A DNA stretch of 64,000 bases from Pseudobacteroides cellulosolvens ATCC 35603 = DSM 2933 (GCF_001262605.1 NZ_LGTC01000001.1:1660501-1724500); one strand, 5' to 3'; positions 47,383 through 58,233 are shown, counted from the first letter of the stretch. The notes: a model not told the origin generated them from the sequence alone. Numbers and translations are program-made.

Positions 47383-48933
47383 TTAAAGAGGAATGTTTCC
47401 ATGCTTTTTGGCAGGTCTGTTTTCACGCTTGCTTGAAAGCATTTCAAGTGCATTTATAAGTCTTATCCTTGTTGTTGCAGGTTCAATAACATCATCAACA
47501 TATCCCCTTGACGCAGCAACATAAGGATTTGAGAACTTGCTTCTATATTCTTCAATCTTTGCAGTTCTTGCTTCCACAGGATTCTCTGCCGATTGAATTT
47601 CTTTTCTGAATATTATGTTTGCAGCTCCGTCAGGACCCATAACAGCTATTTCAGCACTTGGCCATGCCAATACCATATCTGCACCCAAATGCTTGCTGTT
47701 CATGGCTATATAAGCACCGCCATAGGCTTTTCTCAATATTACATTTATCTTTGGAACTGTAGCTTCAGAGAAGGAGTAAAGTAGCTTTGCACCGTGTCTT
47801 ATAACACCGTTATGCTCCTGTCCTACTCCTGGAAGATAACCTGGAACATCGGTAAGAGTTATCACCGGAATATTGAAAGCATCACAGAAGCGTACAAAAC
47901 GTGCTGCCTTATCGGAAGAATTAACATCTAAAGCCCCTGCCATGAATTTTGGCTGGTTTGCTATTATACCGACAGTACCGCCGTTCAATCTACCAAATCC
48001 TATAATGATATTTTTTGCAAAATGCTTTTGAATCTCAAGAAAATCTCCATTATCAACGATCTTTGTTATAACATCCAACATATCATAAGGCTTGTTGGCT
48101 CCTTCAGGAATTATTTCATTTAATTCTTCGTCAATCCTGTTTAAATCGTCACCTTTTGGCTCATATGGTGTATCGGAAAGGTTATTATCAGGCAGGAAGC
48201 CTATAAGTCTCTTTATTTCTTCTATACATTCCATTTCGCTGCTGCTCTTAAAGTGAGCAACCCCGCTTGTTGAGTTGTGAGTATCCGCTCCGCCAAGCTT
48301 TTCAAAACTTACATCTTCACCTGTAACAGCTTTTATAACCTGAGGACCTGTAATAAACATCTGGCTGGTCTTCTCAACCATGAATATAAAATCTGTTATT
48401 GCAGGTGAATAAACCGCACCACCTGCACATGGTCCCATTATGACAGATATCTGGGGAATAACTCCCGATGCAAGGGTATTTCTGAAGAATATATCTCCAA
48501 AACCGCTTAGTGAGTCTATACCTTCTTCAATTCTGGCACCGCCCGAGTCATTGATGCTTAAAAATGGTGCTCCCATTTTCATTGCCATATCCATAACTTT
48601 TGTAATTTTCTTAGCATGCATTTCTCCCAAAGAACCGCCTATAACTGTGAAATCCTGCGAAGAAACAAACACCAGACGACCATTAACCGTACCATATCCG
48701 GTTACAACCCCATCGCCAGGTACCTTTTTTTTCTGCATACCAAACTCAATGCTTCTAGTCTCAACAAATGCGTCAATTTCAACAAAGCTGTTTTCATCAA
48801 AAAGTAGGTTTAATCTTTCTCTTGCAGTCATTTTTCCGCTTTCATGCTGTTTTGCAATCTTGTCGGCACCCCCGCCAAGACTGATACTTTCCTTTTTCGC
48901 ATGGAGCTCATTTATTTTGTCTATATTTGCCAT
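47383..48933 (-). CDS. Acyl-CoA carboxyltransferase (12S / MmdA-like) subunit
   Basis: The 516 residues match the alpha-type carboxyltransferases of methylmalonyl-CoA decarboxylase, transcarboxylase 12S and propionyl-CoA carboxylase beta. They contain GGSLGEMHAKKI, SINDSGGARIEEG, MGPCAGGAVYSPAITDF, GGADTHNSTSGVAHF and, late, AYGGAYIAMNSKHLGADM. It is first in the operon, behind the promoter at 48992-49020. Together with the carrier and the 5S-like gene it could exchange carboxyl groups between (methyl)malonyl-CoA and pyruvate, a link also seen in other clostridia of this group. No biotin carboxylase gene is in the window, which favours transcarboxylation over ATP-dependent carboxylation. Confidence 0.93.
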   Translation of the reverse strand: MANIDKINELHAKKESISLGGGADKIAKQHESGKMTARERLNLLFDENSFVEIDAFVETRSIEFGMQKKKVPGDGVVTGYGTVNGRLVFVSSQDFTVIGGSLGEMHAKKITKVMDMAMKMGAPFLSINDSGGARIEEGIDSLSGFGDIFFRNTLASGVIPQISVIMGPCAGGAVYSPAITDFIFMVEKTSQMFITGPQVIKAVTGEDVSFEKLGGADTHNSTSGVAHFKSSSEMECIEEIKRLIGFLPDNNLSDTPYEPKGDDLNRIDEELNEIIPEGANKPYDMLDVITKIVDNGDFLEIQKHFAKNIIIGFGRLNGGTVGIIANQPKFMAGALDVNSSDKAARFVRFCDAFNIPVITLTDVPGYLPGVGQEHNGVIRHGAKLLYSFSEATVPKINVILRKAYGGAYIAMNSKHLGADMVLAWPSAEIAVMGPDGAANIIFRKEIQSAENPVEARTAKIEEYRSKFSNPYVAASRGYVDDVIEPATTRIRLINALEMLSSKRENRPAKKHGNIPL

Positions 48934-48991
48934 TAAATTACCACCCCATAATTATTATTATAAACTATTATTACCTGGTACTATTTATAAG

Positions 48992-49020
48992 ATTATATAT
49001 CAAATAAAATTATAATGCAA
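48992..49020 (-). promoter_or_regulatory. Promoter of the carboxyltransferase operon
   Basis: On the minus strand TTGCAT (complement of 49015-49020) and TATAAT (complement of 48992-48997) are exactly 17 bp apart, about 60 bp before ATG 48933. Confidence 0.75.
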
Positions 49021-49120
49021 TAAGCTTTTTCCCAAATTTTACTTAGGCATGTTGAAAATATAACATCCCATATAATTTCGCTTTCGCATTAACTTAATTA
49101 GCTATATTTATTATTATTAC

Positions 49121-49157
49121 AAAAAAATAAAAAGCAATTAAAATAAATATTGCTTTT
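49121..49157 (-). terminator. Terminator of the polyketide cluster
   Basis: AAAAGCAAT (49130-49138) pairs with ATTGCTTTT (49149-49157). On the minus strand a T-run follows (A-run at 49121-49127). It lies about 20 bases past the stop of the phosphopantetheinyl transferase gene. Confidence 0.8.
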
Positions 49158-49177
49158 CAAAAACCGTTTTGTAAGAC

Positions 49178-49894
49178 TTAAGTCATATCATCTTCGAATG
49201 CTATTGAGACGCAGAAATCTTGGCAAATGGCTGATTTAAACCTTATACTCCTATTATTGAAACTAATTTTCTCCTTTGATGTATCCAGCCCTTTGAAATC
49301 CATCTTCATTCCCAGTTTAAAAACCTTGGAAGCAGCCTCCTTCCTTGTCCAATAAGTCATTGTTTTTTGAGAAAACTGTACTCCTTCAAAACATTTCAAA
49401 TCCTCTTTTTCATTTTTATTGTAGAAATATTCAATTAATGAGGGCTCCGGTTCTTCAACCCTCTCAATATCCACGCCTATCCTGTTTTTTGATACAATTC
49501 CAATGCAATATGGAAAGGAATGTGTTATTGAAACACATAATTCAGGATATTGAAGTATGTAGGGGGCTGAATCCTCCCCTTTCAATATATCTATGCAGGT
49601 AAGATCAAAAAGCCTTGAACCTGACATCTTATACTTAAACAAAGCAGACTTGACAGCGTATCTTCCTGAAACCCACTGAATTCTGTTCTTTTTAATCTTA
49701 AGGCTGTAAAAATGCTCCATCTCTTTATCGGAGAGTACTGAGAGAAGGTTTAAATCCTTCTCTTCCAGTCTTTTTTCAATTTCAACCATGTTCACAAGGC
49801 AGAACTCATATTTATAAGCTTCTCTTAATAAATCAAGGGTATTTTTTAAAATATATTCTGTTTTAAGAAAATTTGTCATACCACCCTCAATCAT
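49178..49894 (-). CDS. Sfp-type 4'-phosphopantetheinyl transferase
   Basis: The enzyme moves phosphopantetheine from CoA to carrier-protein Ser residues. The 238 residues show the three core motifs: LCVSITHSFPYCIGI (about 120), RIGVDIERVEEP (about 143; Asp and Glu bind Mg) and TYWTRKEAASKVFKLGM (about 185). An N-terminal SGRYAVKSALFK segment matches the first half of the pseudo-dimer. The start ATG 49894 overlaps the PKS stop in ATGA, so translation is probably coupled. It is the last cluster gene and the obvious activator of its carrier proteins. Confidence 0.93.
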   Translation of the reverse strand: MIEGGMTNFLKTEYILKNTLDLLREAYKYEFCLVNMVEIEKRLEEKDLNLLSVLSDKEMEHFYSLKIKKNRIQWVSGRYAVKSALFKYKMSGSRLFDLTCIDILKGEDSAPYILQYPELCVSITHSFPYCIGIVSKNRIGVDIERVEEPEPSLIEYFYNKNEKEDLKCFEGVQFSQKTMTYWTRKEAASKVFKLGMKMDFKGLDTSKEKISFNNRSIRFKSAICQDFCVSIAFEDDMT

Positions 49895-52800
49895 TGTGCT
49901 ATTCTCTTAACAGTAACTCTTTTGGCATAGTAACAAACCTCTCCTTTATCATTGTAAAGTATGACATCGTATGATTTTTCACTGTCATTGCCGCTAATCC
50001 TTTTAGCATATGCCTTATATAGACCAGATTCCTTGGGTGTATTTACGATACCAAACTCCTCAACCTGCCATGGCAGATAAAGTCCATCAGTATCAACTGA
50101 AGAATGAATACCACAACACTGCATAAGAGAATCGGCAAAAGCCGGATTTATGAGCAGATTATCGAGATTATACTTTTTATTGTTTATCTGTTCTTCCGAC
50201 AATGCAATTGACAGTACTACTCCCTGATCATTGTATTTAAACATATTGATTTTTGACGCTTTTTCATCCATAAATAATGGTCCTAAATTTATTGAATTAG
50301 GTAGTGTTTTTGACAATTGTTCAAGAGAATTCTTTAATAAAATTTCTTCCATATTGTCTGTTTCAATTTCTTTAAGTTCATTCAAATACTCATAATCTCC
50401 AATCATTGGTGAAACATTCATGCTATTTAGTTCAACCAGCTTGCCTTCACCAATTTTGGGCTTAAAGTAATTATAAAATGTAGCCTTCATGAAACCATTT
50501 GAGGATTTTTCAGGTTTCATTATAACTTCCTGAGGCTTTTCATTAAAGAGCTTTAAAGCATTATTAAATACTAGATTTTTAAAGCAATACTGATCCTTTT
50601 TTTCAAAAATCAAACTGTGTGCCTGTGCACACATTTCCATAAAACCAACAGCAGGCATCAAAGGTGTTTTTCCTACCCTGTGATGGTTAATAATAGGGTC
50701 TGATTTGACAGAAAGCACCTTATATATTCTCTTTATTTCCCCTTCTTTTTTGCTGACCCAGTCTATAAGAGATACTGCATTTTTTATACCATGCCATTTC
50801 TTTAATCCTACAAAAAAGCTAAGGCCTTTACTGATAACAATCTCATCTAGGTTTATATTGCTTGTTAATATATTTATAAACTCATTAACTCCTCTTTCAG
50901 GTTCAATCAAATGAAGTCCCATTTCCTCAGCATTTTCTTTAACAAACTCATTTCTCCAAGCCATTCCCAGGTCTTTCCACCCCGACCATGAAATACTGAC
51001 AGCTCTAATTTTTTTATTTTGAGATTTAACCATGGACATAAAGCTGCTAAGAAAATTATTTGCCGAACAGTAATCCAACTGTGCTTCATTTCCAAACCTT
51101 CCTGATATGGACGAAAATGCAATAAGCACTTTTAAATGTTTTTTATCTATCAACCTATAAAGATTGCATAATCCATTAGCTTTAACTTCAAATACTTCCT
51201 CAAACTCTTCCTTTGTCTTCTGCCCTAAAAGCCTGCTTTTTTCTACGCCCGCACCATGAACAACAACATTTACCGGACCAAAATCTGCAATAGCACCATT
51301 GAGAACAGCTTTTAAACTTTCATGTTCTCTTATATCACAGCTGAAATAACGAACCTGGCATCCATTTTTTTTGATATCATTTATCAGATTGTAGACCGAA
51401 AGTGCCTTTATCAGTTTGTTGTGTTCTTTTTGAACCTCCGTTGGAGTTGCCTTCTTACCTTCCCTTTTAAGCTGGTCATATATTTCATGTTTTTTTTGCT
51501 CCAATGCGTTTTGATCAAGATTTGATAGTTCCTCAATATTAGAAGGCAACGCCGTTCTTCCAAGTATGGTTAGTTTTGCCTTTATATGTTTGGATATTCC
51601 AAGTGCAATTCCTGCAGTAATTCCATTTCCTCCTCCTGTTATTACAAAGTGGTTTGAATCGAATTTCTCAACCGGCATCATTTCACTTCGCTCTACATTA
51701 TCCAGCTTTAAAGTCACTCTTTTATTATCAATATATCCAACCTCATAAAGACTTGAGCATTCCTCCAATTCATTATGAATCCTATCTAAAACACCATCAT
51801 TGAGTATTAACCCGCTCTCTCCTCCCAAGTCAACTATTTTTACTTTAGATTTGCCAAGCTCTTTTCTAAGTCCTTTATAAAATCCGCTAAGTGCACCATA
51901 ATATGGGTCACCCTTTGAATTTTCATCACTCACAAAACCAAAGCAGCCATCAACAAAAACTGTGCATAATATCCTTAATGCCGTATCCGGTCTTATTTGA
52001 GAGAATTTTTTATAAAATATGAACCTTGTTAAACTGTTTAAATGTAGTATTTCCTTTTCAGTTTCGTAAGTAAGTTTCTTAAATTCATAGACTTCTCCTA
52101 AATGCCCGCAATCTATAATGACATCAGTGCTTTTAATTGCATCTTTATAATTACCGATCTTTTCTTCCAGTTCCTCTGAATTAATGCATTTTTCAAATAC
52201 AAAACCACTGACTCCCGAAGAGACCTTTTTAAAATGTTCGGAAATTAAACCTACTGTCTTTGAATTGTCACCAATAACCATTATGTTTTTGTCCTTTAAA
52301 TCATAATCCTTATTTCCTATGTTTTCGGAAACAACCATAGGATATTGAACACATAGCTCTAATTCATGGTTATCATCTGCAGTAAATTCTTTTGCTTCTT
52401 CTTTTGTAATGTCGCTAGAATTGCTATTATCTGCATCATTTTGAGATTTTCCTGATTGCAGAGAAATAGGAGAATCGATACTTAAAACATTGCTCTTAAC
52501 CATATTGATTAAAGATCGAATATTGTTTAGCTCTGATGTGTTTAACTTTACCTTTGCATCAAGATTGAATTTCTGACTTAACTCTGAAAAAATTGTTGCC
52601 TGCTTAATTGTATCAATCCCCAGATCAGCTTCAAGCTCCATATCATCCTCAAGCATATCAACAGGATATTGGGTAATCTCCGAAATAAGATTTAAAATCT
52701 CAATAGCAATATTATTACCATCCTTTATTTCCTGTTTTACATTATTGTCATTATTTCCCCTAATAATCTTTGTATCCTGCACACCTTTAATCTCTCGTAA

Positions 52801-55800
52801 AGGCTTTGTACTTATCTTACCCTTACCCTCTGATTTTTTACTGTTTCCTCTGACAAACTCTATTAAGGCCCCAATAGTATTGTAAATTGAAAGATTTTCT
52901 GAGCTTTCCCCTACAATTTCAAATCTTTCCCTTAAAATAGAGAATATAGTGGCTTGTTTAACAGTATCAATTCCCAAATCGGCTTCCATTTCCATTTCCT
53001 TATCAAGGAGTTCAACTGGATACAATGTTATTTCTGAAACAAGTTTTAAAACTTCAGCTTCGCAATCTTCAAAAGCAAGTTCCTTCATAGCAGGCTCTAC
53101 TTTAAGTTTTCTCGAAGGAAGCTCTTCTTCATTGCTTGCAAATTGAGATTTCAAATTTCCATTATTATTGCACGCTTTTTCCAGTACAAGTTCTATGATA
53201 TGCCCGATTGTAGGATAATTTGAGAGGGCTTGTCCTTCTGAAAGAACAAGCTTAAATTTCTCTGATAGGATAGAAAAAATCGTTGCCTGTTTGACTGTAT
53301 CTATCCCCAAATCCGCTTCAAGTTCCATTGAAGGTTCAAGCATTTCTTTTGGGTATTTGGTTATATATGCATAAATTTCCAAAACTTCGTCCTTTATTTT
53401 CTCAGGGTTCTCTCTAGCAGGAGTTGCATTAGCTGTAGCTTTATTTGGTGTAGCTTTATCTGCTGTAGGTTTATTAGCTGCAGCTGATTTAACTTTATCA
53501 GTTGCATCAACAATATTTTCTTCCGCTAAATCCACCTTGCCTTTATCAACCAACTCATTGCCTGACTGAACCTCTGCAATAATAAGCCTTCCATTATTCT
53601 TTAACTCTGCATCTTTTGAAGATATCCTCTCAATCCATTCCCGGTATGCCTTACTGTTAACAATCCTTTCATCTCCGTTAGCTATTCTTTGCAGCAAATG
53701 ATAGTTTCCATTCCCACCAAAAGCGGACACTGTCCTTAGCACATACTCCACCTCATAATTGCCGCCCTTGGATAAATTCAGGCCTTCAAGGTCAGGGTCA
53801 GGCTCCTTATAGTTTACTATTGGGGGAAGCTTCTGGTACTGCAGCACTTTTGCTGAAACAGCTTCTTCAATAGACGCTCCCAAGGTATGCCCTGTCATTC
53901 CCTTGGTATTAATTACTTTGATTTCCTTAAACTTATCGCCAAAAGTATTTTCCAGTGCTACTTTTTCCATGTTTGAGCATCCACTCTGCCTCCGTGAATA
54001 GGTTTCATGAGAGCAGTAAACCATCTTTGATGCTAAAGCATTTCTATTTAAATTATACTCGCTTTCCATCTTTGATATAAACTTATCCAACTCAATACAA
54101 TGCCTTTTAACATCAATTCTTGTTTGATGTCCTGCTGCATTAAACAGATGAGTGCCTAAAATACGACATATACCGTTCATACCTCTTTTTGCAACATCAG
54201 AGTCCTTTTCAATTACAAGCCCAACAGCACCCGAGCCAAGAATCATACCATTTCTGCGGTTATCAAATGGAACCGCAGCATCATAAAGACTATCGGAATC
54301 AGTAAGTGCACCAATGCTTGAAAACGCAGCTGCAAACCACGGCAGCATATTCTTTCCGCTGCTTATATCCGCACCTATTATAATCATCCTCTTTGCATGT
54401 CCTGCTCTTATCAGATCCTCGGCAACAGTCACTGCACTTGCTGTTGACGAGCAAGCAGCACTTATATACATATTAGGTCCGGTAGCTCCAATAAACTGTG
54501 CAAGTCTGTTATTAGCCTGGGATGACAGCAGTGCCAGGAAATTATGATTGAATTCATAAACATCCGCTTCGGATGGATTGTTTGAAAGTCTTGAATAATG
54601 CAGTGCGAACCAATCGCTCAGTATCTTTTTTGACTCATAGTCACTTACCTTTGAAATCACCGCCTCAAAAAACATTAAGATATCCTTTCTTGCACTTGAG
54701 CCAAACTTTGCTGCAGTATACTTTGAAACTTCCGATATCACTGATTCAACTTGAGAATGGGCACTTGCAAAAATAATACCAGTACCATCCTGCAGTTCTT
54801 CCGGTAAAACAAGCCTTCCCGGCAGCATTGATCCTGAAGCTGTTTTTCTGAACTCCCTTACAAGAGGAATCCCAGCATCCTTTAAAGCCTCATACCCTGC
54901 CGCAACTCCTGCACATACGCTTTGAGTCATCTCATTTAACACCTTTTCATCAATGAGATAATCATTGATCATATCCATCTTTCCCATTTTGCCCAAAAGG
55001 TGGATTACCTCATTTATTGTTGTAATTTTCTTAAGCACTGAATCCTTTTCACTTTTAATAAGTCTTGTAATATTTAAATCCAATATACTTTCTGCTTCTT
55101 CATCGGTAAGAAGCTCAATCATGTTCTTCCCATCCACTATATACTGGAAATTATCATCTGTAAAAGCTTTCTTGAATGTACCCGGAAGTCCCATTGATAC
55201 ACCGCTGTATACCAGACTTTCCCCGGGATTTATTCCTATATAACCGTAATTTTTATGTAGGGTATCAGTTATATCTGATATTGTGCTATCCACGTTAGTA
55301 CTTATTAATCCTTGGCTTTCGTTTTTGCTTGGAACTTTAATTTTATCCATATGGGGTATTTCAGCAGCCTGAGCTTCTACTTTATAAACAACAGTGCTGA
55401 CATTTTCCTCATGTAACCCAAGAACATTATTTGAAGGCACGTAATTAAGCTCCACACCATGAGCAAAAAGCATTGCAAGTGCTTGTTTAAAGCCCTCAAC
55501 GGGACACTTGCTCTTGTTGTTTATATTTATTACCTTAACATCCTTATCGGAGAGTATATTTTTAACAAGGTTGGTCAAAACATTTGAAGGACCGGATTCT
55601 ATAAATACCCTAACCCCTTTGTCATAAAGCATTAATATTGATTCAGCGAACCTTACAGGTGACAGTATTTGTTCCTTCAACACAGCAGCCATATCGTCGG
55701 TCCCTGTGCTCAAATCGTTGTATAATTCAGTTAAATGGCATGCTACCATTTTAAATTTGGGATTATTAAACTTGATTTCCTTTATACTTTCATAAAAGGA

Positions 55801-58233
55801 ATCTGCAGCTTTTGATACCATGCTTGTATGAAATGCATGAGATACATTTAAAAGTGTAGTTTTGTATCCGTTTTGGTTTAAATATTCGGAAAATTTTTCA
55901 ATTTCTTTGCTTTCGCCTCCTACAACAGTCTGATCCATAGAATTGATGTTAGCAATGCTTACGCCAAATCCACTAGACTTGATGATTTCTCCAACCTTAT
56001 CTGCTTTTTCCTTTATGCTAAGCATCCTGCCTCTTTTATTTTCATCAATCCTGTCAAATGAATAGCCTCTTTCACCTATTATGTTTACAGTTGATTTTAA
56101 ATCAATCATTTCCCCTGCAAACAGCGATGTGATCTCCCCAAGGCTGTGGCCAATCATGTAGTCAGCCTTAATCCCAGCTTCACATAGGAGCTTGTACACT
56201 CCCATATTACTGATAAACATTGCAGGATGAGTATTTTTTGTGTTTTTCAGCTTATCTTTAAGTTGTTCATCATCGTTACCAAAAACCAAAGATGTTATGG
56301 GACTATTATATTTAGATTCCCAAATTGCATCTGCCTTCATATAGAAAGCCTTTACACCAGGGTAAGTTTCATAAAGGCCTCTTAACATATTTGGGTATTG
56401 TGAGCCTTGACCTGGAAACATAACAGCTATTTGAGAAGATGGTACCTCTGGTCCATTTCCTACATAAATACCCTTGAGGTTAAGTAAATTAGCCTCATTC
56501 AATCTGTCTTCCCTTATATACTGTTCGACCAGTTTCCATTTATCCTTCAGCTGGTAAAGCGAACTGGCACAAATGGATATACGCCAACCATGCTTACAGC
56601 TGGCAGATATGTTATTAAGATAAACAGTCTTCTCAAAGTAATCTTCCGATTCTTCGCATTTTTCAATGAATGACTTGTATTCATCAATCACAGCTTCAAT
56701 GGAATCACCTGAAAACAAAATGGCCTCTTCCTTATCTGCTGTATTATTTTCATTATTCTTGTATTTATTTATATTATTAAAACTGTATGATTTTTGTAAA
56801 AACTCCGGCCTGAATTCCTCCAGGCAAATATGATAATCAGCCCCTCCAAATCCATAAGCACTTATATTTGCTCTTCTTGGATGCTGCGAATTCTCAATCC
56901 ATTTTTTGTTATCTTGTAGTACATAAAAAGGCGAACCTTCCAACTGCAGCTTGGGATTTATCTCCACTATATTTGCAGAAGCAGGCAGTATTTTGTTTTC
57001 AAGTGCCAGTGTAGCTTTTATTAAACCAGCAATCCCTGCTGCATTTTTTAAATGACCAATATTTGACTTTATCGATCCAAGACCACAGTTATTTTCCTTT
57101 TGGGCACCCAGTCCGGCAAATGCTTTTTTCAATGCTGATGTCTCCACCACATCTCCCACAATGGTTCCGGTTCCATGAGCCTCAATCATTTCAATAGTAT
57201 CAACTGAATAATCTGCCATTTTGCATGCACTTTTTATAACCCTAATCTGACCTTCCTCACTTGGTGCTGCAATATACTTGCCTTTACCATCGCTTCCCTG
57301 TCCATATCCTGAAATTATGGAGTAAATATGGTCACCATCCCTTAGAGCATCAGAAAGTCTTTTAAGTACTATTGCACCACCGCCAAGTCCCATAACAAAT
57401 CCATTTGCCCTTGAATCAAATGGATATGATCCATCAGGAGATAACGCATTTATACCACTAAAGGATACTAATCCAATTTCCGATAATGTTACTTCCACAC
57501 CTCCGGTTACTACCGCATCATACTCATTATTTAAAAGACCTGAAACACCTGCTGCAATAGCTGTAAGCGAAGATGCACATGCAGCATCAATTACATATGA
57601 TGGCCCCCACAAATCCAATATATTAGAAATTCTACCCGCAATTATATTTTGTAAATATCCTGGAGCTGTATCCTCTATTACAGGTTGTGTATTTTTTAAA
57701 ATATCATCAGAAACATCTTTTAATACCTGTTGAATTTCAGTTAACTTTTCTTTAGAAACCTCAGGATGGTTTAATATATGGCTTTCTACATTGGCAAAAA
57801 AAGTTCTTCTTACTAAATTTTCAAACTTATCACCAGGAGCTCCATTACACAGGATAACTGCTGTACGATCTTTCGGAAGACTGCTTTTCATTGTCTCGAT
57901 AGCTTGGTCAACACAGTATATTGCAGTCTTCTGGTTATTGTCCATATAAGCTGAAACTGCCGGCGGTATTCTATATTTTCTTCCCAAATCCAGAAAATTA
58001 AATTCATCGATGACTGCAGCTATCTTTGTATAAGTTTTGTCCTCCTTATTTATTTTCCCTTTTGCCTCGGGTCTGTAGAATACAGATTTATTAAAATAAT
58101 AATCCGGTATTTCCTTTATAGATATTCTTTTTTCCAATATATTTTTCCAAAGAGTTTCTTTATTCATTGCATCCGGCAAAATACAACCCAAAGCAACAAC
58201 AGCAACCCTCTCCTGAGGATAATAATATTTCAT
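49891..58233 (-). CDS. Type I polyketide / PUFA-like synthase, KS-AT-KS-ACP3-KR-DH
   Basis: The protein has 2780 residues from ATG 58233 (GGAGG eight bases before it). KS1 (about 5-430) has Cys219 (AACASS), His353 (EAHGTGT) and His394 (NIGHLKNAAG). AT (about 605-930) has GQGSQYPNM and Ser697 (GHSLGE). The second KS (about 1040-1540) keeps Cys1261 (AACSST), His1409 and His1449, but the HGTGT motif is HETYS. Three ACPs (about 1600-1940) carry GIDT instead of GIDS (Thr1646, Thr1757, Thr1875). KR (about 2190-2490) has GGGNGITAG and YCSANNF. The DH has HHRVGKTPLMP and PAFADSLMQ. No ER or TE. The layout resembles PfaA of PUFA synthases with an extra KS. The hydrolase and PPTase genes flank it. Confidence 0.92.
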   Translation of the reverse strand: MKYYYPQERVAVVALGCILPDAMNKETLWKNILEKRISIKEIPDYYFNKSVFYRPEAKGKINKEDKTYTKIAAVIDEFNFLDLGRKYRIPPAVSAYMDNNQKTAIYCVDQAIETMKSSLPKDRTAVILCNGAPGDKFENLVRRTFFANVESHILNHPEVSKEKLTEIQQVLKDVSDDILKNTQPVIEDTAPGYLQNIIAGRISNILDLWGPSYVIDAACASSLTAIAAGVSGLLNNEYDAVVTGGVEVTLSEIGLVSFSGINALSPDGSYPFDSRANGFVMGLGGGAIVLKRLSDALRDGDHIYSIISGYGQGSDGKGKYIAAPSEEGQIRVIKSACKMADYSVDTIEMIEAHGTGTIVGDVVETSALKKAFAGLGAQKENNCGLGSIKSNIGHLKNAAGIAGLIKATLALENKILPASANIVEINPKLQLEGSPFYVLQDNKKWIENSQHPRRANISAYGFGGADYHICLEEFRPEFLQKSYSFNNINKYKNNENNTADKEEAILFSGDSIEAVIDEYKSFIEKCEESEDYFEKTVYLNNISASCKHGWRISICASSLYQLKDKWKLVEQYIREDRLNEANLLNLKGIYVGNGPEVPSSQIAVMFPGQGSQYPNMLRGLYETYPGVKAFYMKADAIWESKYNSPITSLVFGNDDEQLKDKLKNTKNTHPAMFISNMGVYKLLCEAGIKADYMIGHSLGEITSLFAGEMIDLKSTVNIIGERGYSFDRIDENKRGRMLSIKEKADKVGEIIKSSGFGVSIANINSMDQTVVGGESKEIEKFSEYLNQNGYKTTLLNVSHAFHTSMVSKAADSFYESIKEIKFNNPKFKMVACHLTELYNDLSTGTDDMAAVLKEQILSPVRFAESILMLYDKGVRVFIESGPSNVLTNLVKNILSDKDVKVININNKSKCPVEGFKQALAMLFAHGVELNYVPSNNVLGLHEENVSTVVYKVEAQAAEIPHMDKIKVPSKNESQGLISTNVDSTISDITDTLHKNYGYIGINPGESLVYSGVSMGLPGTFKKAFTDDNFQYIVDGKNMIELLTDEEAESILDLNITRLIKSEKDSVLKKITTINEVIHLLGKMGKMDMINDYLIDEKVLNEMTQSVCAGVAAGYEALKDAGIPLVREFRKTASGSMLPGRLVLPEELQDGTGIIFASAHSQVESVISEVSKYTAAKFGSSARKDILMFFEAVISKVSDYESKKILSDWFALHYSRLSNNPSEADVYEFNHNFLALLSSQANNRLAQFIGATGPNMYISAACSSTASAVTVAEDLIRAGHAKRMIIIGADISSGKNMLPWFAAAFSSIGALTDSDSLYDAAVPFDNRRNGMILGSGAVGLVIEKDSDVAKRGMNGICRILGTHLFNAAGHQTRIDVKRHCIELDKFISKMESEYNLNRNALASKMVYCSHETYSRRQSGCSNMEKVALENTFGDKFKEIKVINTKGMTGHTLGASIEEAVSAKVLQYQKLPPIVNYKEPDPDLEGLNLSKGGNYEVEYVLRTVSAFGGNGNYHLLQRIANGDERIVNSKAYREWIERISSKDAELKNNGRLIIAEVQSGNELVDKGKVDLAEENIVDATDKVKSAAANKPTADKATPNKATANATPARENPEKIKDEVLEIYAYITKYPKEMLEPSMELEADLGIDTVKQATIFSILSEKFKLVLSEGQALSNYPTIGHIIELVLEKACNNNGNLKSQFASNEEELPSRKLKVEPAMKELAFEDCEAEVLKLVSEITLYPVELLDKEMEMEADLGIDTVKQATIFSILRERFEIVGESSENLSIYNTIGALIEFVRGNSKKSEGKGKISTKPLREIKGVQDTKIIRGNNDNNVKQEIKDGNNIAIEILNLISEITQYPVDMLEDDMELEADLGIDTIKQATIFSELSQKFNLDAKVKLNTSELNNIRSLINMVKSNVLSIDSPISLQSGKSQNDADNSNSSDITKEEAKEFTADDNHELELCVQYPMVVSENIGNKDYDLKDKNIMVIGDNSKTVGLISEHFKKVSSGVSGFVFEKCINSEELEEKIGNYKDAIKSTDVIIDCGHLGEVYEFKKLTYETEKEILHLNSLTRFIFYKKFSQIRPDTALRILCTVFVDGCFGFVSDENSKGDPYYGALSGFYKGLRKELGKSKVKIVDLGGESGLILNDGVLDRIHNELEECSSLYEVGYIDNKRVTLKLDNVERSEMMPVEKFDSNHFVITGGGNGITAGIALGISKHIKAKLTILGRTALPSNIEELSNLDQNALEQKKHEIYDQLKREGKKATPTEVQKEHNKLIKALSVYNLINDIKKNGCQVRYFSCDIREHESLKAVLNGAIADFGPVNVVVHGAGVEKSRLLGQKTKEEFEEVFEVKANGLCNLYRLIDKKHLKVLIAFSSISGRFGNEAQLDYCSANNFLSSFMSMVKSQNKKIRAVSISWSGWKDLGMAWRNEFVKENAEEMGLHLIEPERGVNEFINILTSNINLDEIVISKGLSFFVGLKKWHGIKNAVSLIDWVSKKEGEIKRIYKVLSVKSDPIINHHRVGKTPLMPAVGFMEMCAQAHSLIFEKKDQYCFKNLVFNNALKLFNEKPQEVIMKPEKSSNGFMKATFYNYFKPKIGEGKLVELNSMNVSPMIGDYEYLNELKEIETDNMEEILLKNSLEQLSKTLPNSINLGPLFMDEKASKINMFKYNDQGVVLSIALSEEQINNKKYNLDNLLINPAFADSLMQCCGIHSSVDTDGLYLPWQVEEFGIVNTPKESGLYKAYAKRISGNDSEKSYDVILYNDKGEVCYYAKRVTVKRIAQ

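Noticed and set aside
53700..55200. Second KS as a classical chain-length factor
   Set aside because: Chain-length factors lack the active Cys; here Cys1261 and both His residues are present.
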